Shown here: positions 12,690 to 23,802 of the stretch, in pieces
How positions within the stretch are numbered: position 1 is the first letter of the stretch
Layout of the letters: each line of letters opens with the position of its first letter
Assembly (NCBI GenBank): GCA_024364735.1
Contig: JAGFNQ010006438.1
Span: 185,083-249,082 of the forward strand
DNA from: Boesenbergia rotunda
Taxonomy: Eukaryota; Streptophyta; Magnoliopsida; Zingiberales; Zingiberaceae
Direction: 5' to 3'
DNA length: 64,000 nucleotides
Made by a program: the position numbers and the translations under genes
The notes under the pieces: generated by a model
Databases searched by the model: none
What the model was told of the DNA's origin: nothing
What the model saw: only the letters and a program-made list of their open reading frames with translations

Positions 12690-13290
12690 TGCTGGGGACA
12701 ACTAGCACGGCAGTTGAGCTAAGGGGATAGCAGGAGATAGAGACAAGGTTGAAGCTATACCAGAACGATGGACACAAAAGCCATCACAGAGGTTCATGGC
12801 ATCCACGGGTTGGCTAGCTTCTACCAAAGATTTATTAAGAATTTTAGCATCATAGTACCACCTCTAAAATGAATAAGACTTAGCTTTCAATCTTTAAAGA
12901 AAGGCTAAGTTCCACACCTTTGCTTCCACTTCCTAACTTAACTAAAATTTTAAAATTGAATGTGATGCTTTAGAAATAGATACTGGAGTTATACTAATAC
13001 AGAAGACCGATCATTCGCTTATTTTGGCCAAAAGCTCAATGGAGCAATATTGACCTATCCTACATATGACAAGGAGATATACACTTTGAAAAATACCTTA
13101 AAAATATGGCACTATTACTTGTAGGAATTTATCATTTACATGGACCATGAGTCCTTAAAGCATTTGAAGGGCCAAGCAAAATAAAATTGGCATCATGTCA
13201 AATGGACACTAGAAAGTAAGAATTTGAACACATTAAGAATTTATATCCTACTGTCCTTGACTTTAGATTTATTCATTTAAATTATTTTGT
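12690..13290 (+). pseudogene. Ty3/gypsy pol relic (RT thumb and RNase H)
   Basis: With frame changes, the segment reads VHGIHGLASFYQRFIKNF (RT connection), then IECDALEIDTGV (first RNase H Asp retained), FGQKLNGA, YPTYDKEIYTL, and finally DHESLKHLKGQ. These are diagnostic of plant gypsy polyproteins. In-frame stops and short deletions make it non-functional. It is on the same strand as the LTR-like repeat just upstream. Confidence 0.8.
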
Positions 13291-13456
13291 CTCTCCACTA
13301 AGTCGTGCATTTGCTTACACTAGTTACATCATAGAATTTGTCTAAGGTTATAGCAAGCGATTTGAGTTTCTAGGCACTTCCAATTATAACACTAAAGCTA
13401 ATGGTTCTTCATTTTGACAATGCATAGCTAATATTACTTATTTACTAATGAGCTAG

Positions 13457-16076
13457 TGATAAGTACCATTTTGTTGATTATTTTAATTGCTAAAATCCAT
13501 GTTTGACCCATGTTTTACTTACTTAATTATGATTTTACCCTAGGTTTTAGAACTTACCATTATTTTGGACTTAATTACAAATTTACACATATTTGGATTA
13601 TTTGGCCACTAATTTGTGATCTATTTTTTTAGGCATGAAGGGTTCATGGACTTAGGGCATATTGGGTCAAACTTGAGTCGGAAGTGAACGGATCGAATTA
13701 TCAAGCTTACGATTAATCCGGGCCGTCCGATTCAAAAGCGGATAGATCTGAGCCATCCGGGACCATCTGAAGCAATCCGAGCTAGGGTTAGGGTTGATCG
13801 AGCACTCTGATCAAGATCTGAAGATTTCAATCCAATCAGAGCCAAATCAACCGTTGGATCAAGCTCGGAGGGCTCTAGATCGTCCATTCAAAGATTAGGT
13901 TGATCTGGACCATCCGTTGCAAATCTGGAGGATCCGAGCTACCACGAGGCAGATCCTAACCCCAGATCATCATCATCAAAGTTTGGCTCAAATCAAAGCA
14001 AGATCAGCCGTTGGATCTCCTCCAATCAATCTGAGCCGTCCAATGTTAATTACTTAAGGAAAATTTGGCCGCAGCTCAGCGTCGTCGCGTCTTCCTCGCC
14101 GCAGCTCGTCTCCTTCAGTAGTTTACCGATTTTCTTCATCGTTTCTTCAATTTCTTCGTTTGAAGGCGTGACCACCTCAATTCGAGGCTCATCCTTGAGT
14201 GACAGCAAGGATTTGGATTGAGGCTTAGCTTAATTGGCGAGTTTTCAGTTGTTAGCTGCAATTTCAATTTCTACCGTAGTTTCATTTCTGAATTTATTCA
14301 GTTGCTGTAGTTTTCTTGTATGGATTGTTTCCACCTCAATTCGAGGCTCATCCTTGAGTGACAGCAAGGATTCGGATTGAGGCTTAGCTTAATTTCGTTT
14401 ATTAGCTGTAATCTTGTTTCTGCATTTTGTTCCATTACTGCATTCGAATCAGATTGCTTAATTTCGTTTTCTGATTGTTTTAGCTTAACTAGGTTTTGAT
14501 TCCTCAAGTTGAGTAGTTTAGGAACTTGTTTAGTGAACATTTGGTTTAAATTTCAGTTGATTTCCTATTTTAATTCTTGCGTATCAGCTGCGTATCAATC
14601 CTTTACCCTGTTCCGCAATTTCATGTCAGTTTCGATTTTTTTTCAGCTTCTTTCGAATTCAGTTGTGTTTAGTTTATTCCCTGCAATTGAAGATCGCATT
14701 TAGTTTACTGATTCAATTGATTTGAATTGTTTAGCAATTTGATTTTATTACTGCATTTTCGTTTTCAGTTTCTGCGCAACCTTATTTCTGAACTCAGTTT
14801 TGCCTGCGTATCAGATGAGAGTTCTGAACAATTGCATCAAGAAAATATTGCTTGATAAATTTTCCCTGATAAGAATTTACAGCTTGTAGACTCCACAGCA
14901 TTGTTTTGCATTCGGGTGATCTGAATTTCTTCCTCCATTTCTGCCATGGATGGTTTCTGAACATTGCAGCGAGCTGAAATTCTGGGCACTTCATTCGAGT
15001 TGATTTCTGAAGTTTTTAATCCATTTGTATTCAGTTTTGTTTCCATATTGATCAAAGTTCAATTCTGCCCATCAAATTCGGCTCTGTGCATCTAGTTTCA
15101 CCTTTGGTTACATCTGAATTTTGGTGATCTGTTCATGCGTATAAAACTGTAACTCTGCAGTGTGTGCCAAGTGCCTGGAACTCTGCAAGAGTATCAAATC
15201 AACCTCAGCACTGATTTAAGTCCAAATTAACATACCTTGTAGTGTACTTTGTGCTCGAATTCAGCTTGCATTCATTAGCTTATGCATTTGATCAGTTATT
15301 GAAATTCTGCATTCAATGTATGAAGTTTTCAGATTTCATTTCTGCATCCCATATTTCTGCACATCAGCTGAGTTCTGAAATTTTGAGGGTCTGAATCCAT
15401 TTGTTTTTCTGAGATTTGCAATTCGATTTGTTTGTTGCACATTTACTTGTTTCCATTGGTTGTAGTTCGGTTTGTTCTTGTCTCAATTAACAACTCAATG
15501 TGCAGTTTGTCAATTCTGGGTTGCATCAGTTTGTTTTTGCATTTCAGCTTCCCTATTTGATTGTGTATCAGCTTCTTTTCTCAATCGCAGCATCGACTTG
15601 CATTCAGTTGGTTTGCAGAGCTAATTACTGAAGTTAAGCTTATTTTTAATGAGCTATTACACCTGAAGATTGTTGGCTTTACATCTTAAGTCTGCATCTA
15701 GCTTCATCAATAGATTGCATGCATGCAATTCTGTCCCATTTCGGATCTGCTGCGTGTATGTATGAAATTCCTTTTTAATTCGTGCTAGCACTTCACTAAT
15801 AGTTGTCTTCCGAGTTGGAGTGATTAATTTCAATTCAGAATAGGCAATCACCAATTTGGCACTTAGTATCATTTTGTCACATAAGCTTTCGTCCTTGTGT
15901 ATCAAGTTTTAGATGGCATGCATCTTGTATCTTATTGCATTCTCATTTCCGATTGAAACCAAACCCAAATTACATTTGAAACCCGAAAATTCTCAAACGA
16001 CACACAAACACGAGCTCGAATCTCACAACGTCAACTAGTCCCGAAGAAAAATACGACCTGTATCGCCTTTACTACA
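13457..16076 (+). repeat. probable gypsy-type LTR (boundaries uncertain)
   Basis: The sequence runs from TGATAAGTACC to ...CGCCTTTACTACA. It contains GATCCG/CCGTTGGATC-rich blocks (13680-14050) and a terminal GAAAAATACGACCTGTATC style common at gypsy LTR ends. A 64-bp segment (14172-14235) recurs at 14331-14394 with one mismatch. I find no matching target duplication, so it could be partial. Small open frames in this stretch have no coding character. Confidence 0.4.
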
Positions 16077-16770
16077 TTTTCATATTTTTGATTGCAAAAA
16101 AAGGGTTTCCAGCATTTCATATACATCTAAATTTGAGACCCACATTCGTGACAGTCTATTTTGGGTCCGTCAGCTAGCCCCTTCAACCTTCATTTACTAG
16201 TATTACACGAACACTTCATGTAGAGTAAGCAAATTATTCATGCAAATATAATAATTAGCATCATTAATGTTGAATATAATGTTATATTGTAAAAAAAAAA
16301 AATCAACACATTGGGAGATATCCAAAGATGCATATTCTGCATATACACTCAAGCTTTCACTGTACGTGAGACCCTCTGAAGCTTTTCTCGAAGAAATCTC
16401 ACTGAAGCATATGCTGGATGCAGGCCAAATCTCACAAATAAATTACACTGTATAAACTTTCTTCAACAGTACCTTGGCGATGCTCAAATGTTAAGTGACT
16501 TTAGTTTGACATTGTCACAACACTTGAGTCTCTCTCATAGACCATGCTGCATACCCAACATGAGATCACTTGTTCCATAGATCACTTGTTCCAAAATGCT
16601 GTGTCACATAAATGCTTGGATGAAGAACTTGATTGCTGATTAAGCAACTGCATTTGAGAAATGCTTCCAAAAACCTTGAAGCTTTGCTGTTCGATTCCGA
16701 GTTTAGTGGCAAAGTTTACCCAGGCAATAACTATTACCCCAACGTTGAGCAAGCACGGCAATTGAGCATC
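16077..16770. other. 3' flank of the PPR gene
   Basis: AT-rich sequence downstream of the minus-strand PPR stop. It must hold that gene's 3' UTR, but no diagnostic terminator is visible. Two adjacent copies of GATCACTTGTTCCA occur near 16564-16594. Confidence 0.5.
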
Positions 16771-18747
16771 TTATATAAGAGCAACATTTTGGATTTTGCT
16801 GTGTCCTGGTTCCATGGGAACACCTTCCTTCATCCACTCCTCTCTGACTCTATAAACTTCACCCCACCAACCTGAAGCTGCATAAAGGTTAGAAAGTGCA
16901 ATATATGACCCGGAAATTTGTTGCTTGCTCTCAAGCATCTTATTAGCCACTTTCCTACCCAAATCCAGTTCCCCATGAACAGAGCATCCTGCAAGCAATG
17001 CACCCCATAAGGAAGCATGCTCAACATTGTCCCAGTTGCTGGCCTTCTCACAGTTTGTTCTTGTAGCTTTTAGCTCTTCTAGCAGCTTCCAAACTTCTGT
17101 AAGTTTACCTGCTCGGCCTAACAAATCTATTATGCATGTAAAATGGTCTTTAGTGGGAAGAATTCCATATCTTTCACTCATTAACTTGAAATAATGGGTT
17201 GCTTCATCTACCAAACCGCACCGACTACAAGCAGTTAAAGCTGCTACAAAAGTAACCTCATTCGGTTCTAGCCCCAAACCTATCATTTTATTGAAAATAT
17301 TAATAGCTTCTATACCTGATCCATGAACTGCATAGCCATTGATCATTGAAGTCCATGATACTTCATTCTTCTTTCCCATTCGGTCAAATATTATTCGTGC
17401 ATACTTTAAGTTGCCCGACTTGGAATACATGTCAATGAGAGCTGTTTCTATAACCACAGAATTAAGACCAAATTGAGCTCCTGTTCGCACAGCTTGAGCA
17501 TGAATTTGCTTGCCGCAAGCTAATGCTGCAAGGCAACTACAAGCATCCAATGCAACTGCAAAAGTGAAGGTGTTGCCGGGCAACAACCCACCACCATTTT
17601 GCAAGTTTGCCATCAATTTGAGCCCTTCTTGTGGCAATCCATTTTGTACATAACCAGATATCATTGATGTCCATGTGATCACATCCTTATTCTGCATGTT
17701 ATCGAAGAATTGACGAGCTTCTGCTAACAACCCATTGTGAATATGTCCCGCAATCAATGAGTTCCAGCAGAAAGCATGCCTACAATGCAATCTGTCAAAC
17801 ACGCATCGAGCTTCCATGACCCTGGAACACTTGCAATACATATTAATTAGAGCACTCCACAAAACAGCATTGGCACTATAATTTGGTGAGCCATATTTAT
17901 TAGTTCCAAGTGTGATGATCAAAGCATGAACCTGCTTCCCTACTCTGAGGGATCGAATTTGAGCGCAGATCGTTAAGATGGAGACGAGGATACTGAAGTC
18001 TATCATCACGATTGCTGGAAGATCCTGCAAGGCATTTCTAACAATGAAATCAAGAGCATCAAAGTACCTTCCATTGACAATATAGCCATTAATCATCATG
18101 AATTTGGATCTCAAACAGTCGTTTTCGCTTCCTTTCATGGCTTTCCTGGCACTTTCGACATGCCTGCACCTGAAGTACATATTGGCTAAGGAACTAGCGA
18201 CGGCGTGGTCTTCCTCGAACCCCGACTTCACAGCATAGCCATGGATCTGTGCACCAGAGACTACGTCACTGATCCCAGCACTCGCGGTCGCACAGCTCGA
18301 CACCGTGTACTCATTGACGCCAACCGTCGACTCATTGGATTTCATGCTGGCGAACAACTCCAGCGCAGAGATGCCCATCCCCGCGTTCGTGTAGCCGGCG
18401 ATTATGGCGTTCCAAGAGATCGCGTTTCTATGCGGCATTGCGTCGAACACCTTGCGGGAGGAAGACAAGTCTCCGCATTTAGAGTAGGCGTCGAGGATGG
18501 AAGTGGCGACGACGACGTGGTAGTGGAGTCCATTGACGACTGCGGAAGCGTGGATGGATCCGACGAGGCGGAGGTCGTTGCGGCCGGCGGCGGCGCGGGC
18601 AGCGGAGGAGAGGGCGACGGCGAAGGGTAGCGGGGTGGTGAAGGGACGAGAAGCGTACCGACGGACGAAGAGGAAGCAGGTGGTGATTGTTCGCCAGCGG
18701 AGTGGAAGGCCGTGCTGGATCAACTGCGCGCGACAGGAAGAACTCAT
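16771..18747 (-). CDS. pentatricopeptide repeat (PPR) protein, PLS class with E-type C-terminus
   Basis: An intact intronless ORF of 658 codons. PPR proteins bind organellar RNA in a sequence-specific way. PLS-class members with E tails mostly serve C-to-U editing in mitochondria or plastids. Residues 1-45 are rich in Arg, Ser and hydrophobics with few acids (RRYASRPF), consistent with an organelle transit peptide. The repeat tract runs about 77-555, with typical motifs VVATSILDAYSKCGDL (79-94), NAISWNAIIAGY (108-119), NAVLWSALINMYCKCSRV (293-310), DVITWTSMISGYVQNG (355-370), VIETALIDMYSKSGNL (432-447), EVSWTSMINGYAVHG (462-476) and FTCIIDLLGRAGKL (536-549). The E motif starts near 579 (SLWGALLAGCSVHGELDLG) and the E+-like MEPGHSKIQ lies at 645-653. 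The protein stops there with no DYW deaminase, so a deaminase partner in trans would be expected if it edits. Weakly matched repeats at 196-260 suggest relaxed P/L/S units. The start is the first ATG of the frame. No orthologue is named. Confidence 0.93.
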   Translation of the reverse strand: MSSSCRAQLIQHGLPLRWRTITTCFLFVRRYASRPFTTPLPFAVALSSAARAAAGRNDLRLVGSIHASAVVNGLHYHVVVATSILDAYSKCGDLSSSRKVFDAMPHRNAISWNAIIAGYTNAGMGISALELFASMKSNESTVGVNEYTVSSCATASAGISDVVSGAQIHGYAVKSGFEEDHAVASSLANMYFRCRHVESARKAMKGSENDCLRSKFMMINGYIVNGRYFDALDFIVRNALQDLPAIVMIDFSILVSILTICAQIRSLRVGKQVHALIITLGTNKYGSPNYSANAVLWSALINMYCKCSRVMEARCVFDRLHCRHAFCWNSLIAGHIHNGLLAEARQFFDNMQNKDVITWTSMISGYVQNGLPQEGLKLMANLQNGGGLLPGNTFTFAVALDACSCLAALACGKQIHAQAVRTGAQFGLNSVVIETALIDMYSKSGNLKYARIIFDRMGKKNEVSWTSMINGYAVHGSGIEAINIFNKMIGLGLEPNEVTFVAALTACSRCGLVDEATHYFKLMSERYGILPTKDHFTCIIDLLGRAGKLTEVWKLLEELKATRTNCEKASNWDNVEHASLWGALLAGCSVHGELDLGRKVANKMLESKQQISGSYIALSNLYAASGWWGEVYRVREEWMKEGVPMEPGHSKIQNVALI

Positions 18748-18841
18748 TCATCCCGTCCAACCAATGCTGTCTCGCTTCGAGTCTCCTACCAATGCTGGAT
18801 CAGGCTTGAGGGTGGACGGGCTAGTTTCATTTTTATCTTAA

Positions 18842-18874
18842 CATTTTGTGTGTGTGTGTGTGTGTATATATATA
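18842..18874. repeat. (TG)n-(TA)n microsatellite
   Basis: A run of about 12 TG units passes into TATATATATA directly beside the MITE at 18875. It lies about 95 bp upstream of the PPR start codon. Confidence 0.8.
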
Positions 18875-19248
18875 GAGTGATGATAGAGACAGTGAATTTG
18901 GGACAGTGAATGAGACAGTGAATGACGTGGCAATTATTGCGTACATGTCCGATCGTCGATCGGACACTACCGGCGGCCTTCGGCCGCCGCCCCGAACCAA
19001 ACTATACCCTGGGGCACGGTGAACCCATCGGGGATCGCCGCAATTGCGATCCGCATCATTGACCGTCGATTCGATAGGTTCACCGTTGCCGGCGATCCTG
19101 ACGAGTTCACCGTCATCCGAAGGTATAGTTTGATTCAGGACGATAATCAGAGCCATCGTGTGTCCAATCGCGATCGAACTGTACAAATAATTGCACGTCA
19201 TTCACTGTCTCATTCACTGTCCCAAATTCACTGTCCCAATCATTACTC
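18875..19248. mobile_element. Mutator-like MITE, copy 2 (upstream of the PPR gene)
   Basis: A 374-bp relative of 3378-3761, with the core in the opposite orientation. Long inverted ends share GGGACAGTGAATTTGGGACA and AGACAGTGAATGACGTG. ATATATATA flanks both sides (18866-18874, 19249-19257), matching a 9-bp duplication but lying in a TA repeat. The near edge is about 130 bp from the PPR ATG at 18747, so it probably sits in the promoter or 5' UTR. Confidence 0.75.
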
Positions 19249-19511
19249 ATATATATATATATAATTTTGTTTTCTAAAAATATATTAAAATTAATATTCA
19301 TAAATAAAAAATGGATAGAAATTAAAAGAGCATTCGTTTTTATTGGAATAGTTAAAAGGACATTGTTTTTATTTATCGTCAAAGGTCCCATTCCATATGA
19401 GCTCATTTTCATTTTCGAAAATACTTTATTTTTATTTTCAAAAATACATGTTAATATAGTTATGATTCAAATTTGCTATAGTATGGATATTTTAACTCTA
19501 GTCAACTAACA

Positions 19512-19966
19512 TAGGGATGATCATTTTCTCTACGTATTTGGGGTCCCATGGAAAAAATCTGAAATGGAAGTGGGTTTGAAAAAATTCTTTCGGGTTCGAA
19601 TTCGGAGATTTTAAAATCCCGCATGTTAAACGGGACAGGTATAGAAATACTATCCTCATTCCCGAACCGCCCCGATAATAATAATGATAATAATATAATC
19701 AAATATTATATTATATTATATAATTTTTTATAATTGATTTTTTATATTAATACTTTTATGAAAGAGGATTAAAATTGAAAATATTTTTGACTAAGTTAAT
19801 AGACATTTTAAGCGAAGATCGAAGCAGATATGAGGATTTAATCCCGATGGATCGAGGCAAAGATTCCCTGATTAAACAAGTGGGGATAGGGATGAGGGAG
19901 GGAATATAATTTGGATTCGAGGATGGGATAACAAATTCATCCTGGCCCTACCCGCTACCATCTCTA
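19512..19966. mobile_element. hAT-type MITE, copy 1 (8-bp TSD)
   Basis: 455 bp flanked by AACTAACA on both sides (19504-19511, 19967-19974). The ends TAGGGATGATCA and GCTACCATCTCTA are imperfect inverted repeats. The body contains GGGTTCGAATTCGG and CCCGAACCGCCCCG blocks and an AT-rich centre, shared with 22319-22771. Confidence 0.75.
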
Positions 19967-19974
19967 AACTAACA

Positions 19975-20640
19975 TCATATAACAATACATATTTATAGCA
20001 GCTATAATATAAATAGCTTAGTGAATTTGTTTTTGTCTTTTAGAAAATTTAATAAGTTAATGATTTTTTTCGATATTTTAGAATACGATTAATCAATATC
20101 TTAACAAATCGATTATAATAAATTGGATGAGATTTTGAAATTTCCTTTAAAAACCATTAAAAAAAATTCCTCAACGACTATAAAACCAACTAAAGAGTTA
20201 GAAGCACCATCACACGATGAAAATGAAGAAAATGAATATCTTTAATGAATATTGATCAATATTATATTATAATAATTATAAATTATAATTGATATAACAT
20301 TAATATTTGATCAACACTAGTAGATATTATATTATAATAGATATACAATTATAGCTGCTATAGAGTTATAATAATTATTCTGAGATATTAATTTTTATAA
20401 GAGATTAACGATATTTAGTGTAGAAAATTATGATTTTGACTATCTATTATTCTTTGGACTCTTATAAGTTATATCATTTTACCCCCGTACACTTTTATAC
20501 CCATTTTATATTTTGTGCTCATTTTTAAGAGATTAATGATGCATGATTGAGAAAAGTTTAAGTTGTTTCGATTATATGGTGATATTTTTTTTCTATGGAG
20601 CTATTTTATTTGAGAGTTTGGGGATATGAGATTCGATAAA
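19975..20640. other. AT-rich intergenic sequence
   Basis: No gene or element end was recognised. Sequence is dominated by TAATATTA-type motifs. Confidence 0.5.
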
Positions 20641-20749
20641 AATATTAGAAAATTATAATAATGAAGTGCATATTCTCCACCTCAATCAAAGTGGAGAGAA
20701 AGTATTTTATGGGCAAATTAAAGTAATATTTGACATATCTTTGGAATCA

Positions 20750-21450
20750 ACAAAAGATATCCAATATCAAACTTGTTTGATGAGAATGACTTGGGTGAAG
20801 TTACTAAAGTCATCAATACAAACCATATAATAAAGAAAACTTTGATTTAACAAAATAAGTATAGGATCCCAAGTATCAGAGTGAATTATTTTTAACCAAA
20901 ATAGACTCGTCAAAAGAAGTGACAAAAGGTAATTTATGATTTTTTTCTCTTTCATACATGATTCACAAGAGTAAGATGATGAAGTCAAAGATTAAACGAG
21001 ATGTATAGGTGGATTACCATGTCGTATATGTAGGAAAATTTATTTATGCTTTCTCTAATGAGGGCTTTGGTGGAGGTATGCTGAAGATAATAAAAACCAT
21101 TTTTAATTTCTTCCTTTGAGTAGAGTGGTTCCAATTGCAGGATCCTTCACAAAATAATGATGAGCGTGAAATTCAAAAAATACATTATTGTCAAGAGCAA
21201 TTTGACAAACTAAAAGTAAATTTTTATTAATTGAAGAAATATGAAATGTATTGCACATGTGAAAAAAGTCGACAAAATGAGTGAAAAAATATATTTCTTA
21301 GGCACACAATTTATAAACATGAGTCATTATCTACTTGTACCGTGCTAGAGCCATCATAAGATGAAGCTTCTATTAGAATGTCACAATCCGGTGTAACATG
21401 ATGAGTTGCTCCATAATTTGGTCGTTATCCAAAGGTTGAAGAATTTGACG
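20750..21450 (-). pseudogene. Ty1/copia pol relic (protease to integrase)
   Basis: Read on the minus strand from 21450: PNYGATHHVTPDCDILIEAS, then SSYDGSSTVQVDNDS (copia protease region, normally DSGATHHVT), a decayed middle, then SCESCMKEKKI and IIHSDTWDPILILL ... CIDDFSNFTQVILIK (integrase zinc-finger end and catalytic core). Several stops are present. No LTRs are recognised around it. Confidence 0.75.
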
Positions 21451-21565
21451 TTGATGTGGAGATATAAGTGAGGGTATCAAAGGAGAGTTGTTTTTAGTCA
21501 TTTTGGCACTCTCCCTAGTCCCCATTTTAGGGTTGGGTTTTGACGGGAAATATGAGCCCCCTTTT

Positions 21566-21870
21566 TCCCATGCGATGAGGCCGCCACCCCTTGGCTCTCC
21601 TCTCTTTCTCATCACCGCAACCAACCACTACCACTGAACACCACCCTCCGCCGGTCGAGCCTTCAACACCCTCTCCCTCCGGTATCTCCCCTCTACTAGA
21701 GGCCACCTCCTTTTTCCCGTGCGATGAGGCTGCCACCCCCTGGCTCTCCTCTCTTCCCCATCATTGTGGCCAACCACCACCATTGGAACGCTGCCTACTC
21801 GGTTGGGCTTTCAGTGTCCTCTCCCTCTGGCATCTTCCCTGTCCAGAGGCCTCCTCCTTTTCAATTCATG
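21566..21870. repeat. 150-bp tandem duplication, GC-rich
   Basis: The segment beginning GCGATGAGGCCGCCACC near 21572 recurs at about 21722 with scattered changes and a 150-bp spacing. It lies immediately left of the LTR retrotransposon. The spacing is a multiple of three, but I recognise no protein. Confidence 0.55.
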
Positions 21871-21954
21871 TGACTGCCTCTCGTTCTGACGCATGACACA
21901 TGATGAGCACCGCCATCCCCTCCTCTATCAATGCCTGTCAGACTACTTTTCTTG

Positions 21955-23444
21955 TGTAAGTACCCCGGGTTAGTTTTGATGTGATCAATAGAGTCAAGTT
22001 AGGTCCCGGTTGATTTGATTCTTGTGTCTAAGTGTGCAGGAGCATATGAGACAAGAAGTCGAGTGGAAGACTTAACGAGCGAGAAGAATATCATGAGAAG
22101 GGTGCATATGAGGGACGAGAAGTTGCAGAAGACTACACCAATCGATGAGAAGGGCGTGCACGACGTTCGAGGGACGAGAAGCTGGGGAGGAAGTTGCTTG
22201 AGGAGAAGGTCGAACGAAAGACGTAGCGAGCGAGAAGGATGATGCGTACATCTGAGGGACGAGAAGCTGCGGACGAGTATACCGGTGCACGAGAAGGGCG
22301 TGCATGATGTTCGAGGAATAGGGATAGCAATTTTTCCCGTGGATTTGAGGCTCCGCGGGGAAAACTCGAAACAGGGCGGGTTTGGGGGACGTTATCGGGT
22401 ATGGGTTCGAAGATTTTTTTCAAATCCCCGGAGTAGATTGGGGGCGGGTATAGGGATATTATCCCCATCCCCGAACCCGCTCCGATAGCCCTGATAACTC
22501 TGATAGTCCCGATAATAATAATAATAATTATTATTATTTTTATAATATAATTATATTTTACATAATTTTTTATAATATCTAGAGTTAAATGTTAATAACG
22601 AATCAATTTGAAACGGGGATCGGGGCGGGTATGGGGATTTAATCCCCACGGGGTCGGGGATGAGGATTCCTCGATTATGTAAAATCGTGGATCGGAGCAG
22701 GGATGGTGGCAAGGATATTCGGGGCAGGGGATGGCAAACCTACCCCCGCCCCCGCCCTATTGCCGTCCCTACCGAGGGACGATAAGCTAGGGAGGAAGCC
22801 TGTTTAAGGAGAATGTCGGAGTCGAGTTCTTGTGAGCTCAACTCTGAATGGTCGGAAATTACCACACGGGCGAAAGGCGAAAAAGTCAACGTAGATATTG
22901 ACTTTGACCAAATGGTCTACTGAGACCCCTCAATTGCCTTTGGAGGCGTGTCAGTTCATTCAGATCAGTTTTACGCTAAAATATAACTGAGGCATCTCAG
23001 ATCGAAAGTCATCAACATTTATCATTGGCGACGTGGATAAATTCTTATTTAACTGAGGTACCTTAGATCACAACTTAAGTGTCTCAGGTCCATGTCAGCA
23101 CGACAACAACTTCTTATTTTGGGCTATAAATAGCCCCTAGATCTAGGAAGAAGGAAGAACAACTAGTAATCATGTTTCTACTCTTTTCTGAGCTTTTAAA
23201 CATCTGTAAGAGACTTCTCCGTCTACACTAAAGGAGATATTTCTAGTGCGCTGTTATTGTCTTGGATTAGCAACCACACTGGTTGAAACCGAGTAAATTC
23301 CTAGTCTCTTACTAGTTTTCTTTTAAATTGTTGATGTTGTTTATTTTAACTGCTGCATAACCAATTTGTATCTTTGCTAAAGAATTTGCAAAAAAATCTA
23401 GTTTAATTTGTCAGAGCTATTCACCCCTCTCAAGCTAGCCTCCA
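21955..23444 (+). repeat. 5' LTR of the pol-less retrotransposon
   Basis: Starts TGTAAGTACC and ends GCCTCCA. It aligns with 26308-27371 except for the 453-bp MITE at 22319-22771. The TATA box TATAAATA is at 23125-23132. Confidence 0.7.
22319..22771. mobile_element. hAT-type MITE, copy 2, nested in the 5' LTR
   Basis: It starts TAGGGATAGCAATTTT and ends with the inverse of TAGGGACGGCAATAGG. Flanks TCGAGGAA (22311-22318) and CCGAGGGA (22772-22779) fit an 8-bp duplication with two changes. The 3' LTR has the empty site. It is related to 19512-19966. Confidence 0.75.
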
Positions 23445-23514
23445 CAAGATTAATAAGTGGTATCATAGCTTAACCGCTTCAGGAGGACCAACCACTGCAT
23501 AAAGTAATAAGACA

Positions 23515-23802
23515 ATGGTCGGATCAAGTACTTACCCATCGAAATTTGAGGGAGAGTTTGAGTTTTGGAAACGTCATATGGAGGTATTTTTCGAAAATGA
23601 TTTCAATATTTTACTAACAATTAAATATGATTTTGTAACACCCAAGGATAAGAATAGAGAAAAACTCGAAGAACACCGTTGGACTGAGAAACATCGCGAC
23701 AAGTTCATGGCAAATGGAAAGGTTGAGTTCTACCTTTTAAGCGTACTATCAGCTGAGGAGCTCGAAAGAATCAGATCTTACACATTTGCTAAAGTCCTCT
23801 AA
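23515..23802 (+). pseudogene. retrotransposon gag, truncated by a stop
   Basis: 95 codons, MVGSSTYPSKFEGEFEFWKR..., resembling the N-terminal gag of plant copia elements (F-x-G-x-x-x-x-W-x-x-x-M, then SAEELERI). A TAA at 23800-23802, where family members usually continue LWDKxLKL, separates it from the next open segment 23809-24105 (LKLREEPRKAKSNS...). The original gag therefore probably covered about 23515-24105. Confidence 0.7.

Noticed and set aside
15657..15905. 82-codon minus-strand ORF downstream of the PPR gene
   Set aside because: It has no known motif and lies inside the probable LTR 13457-16076.
18205..18630. 141-codon plus-strand ORF
   Set aside because: It is antisense to the GC-rich N-terminal part of the PPR gene and has no recognisable product.
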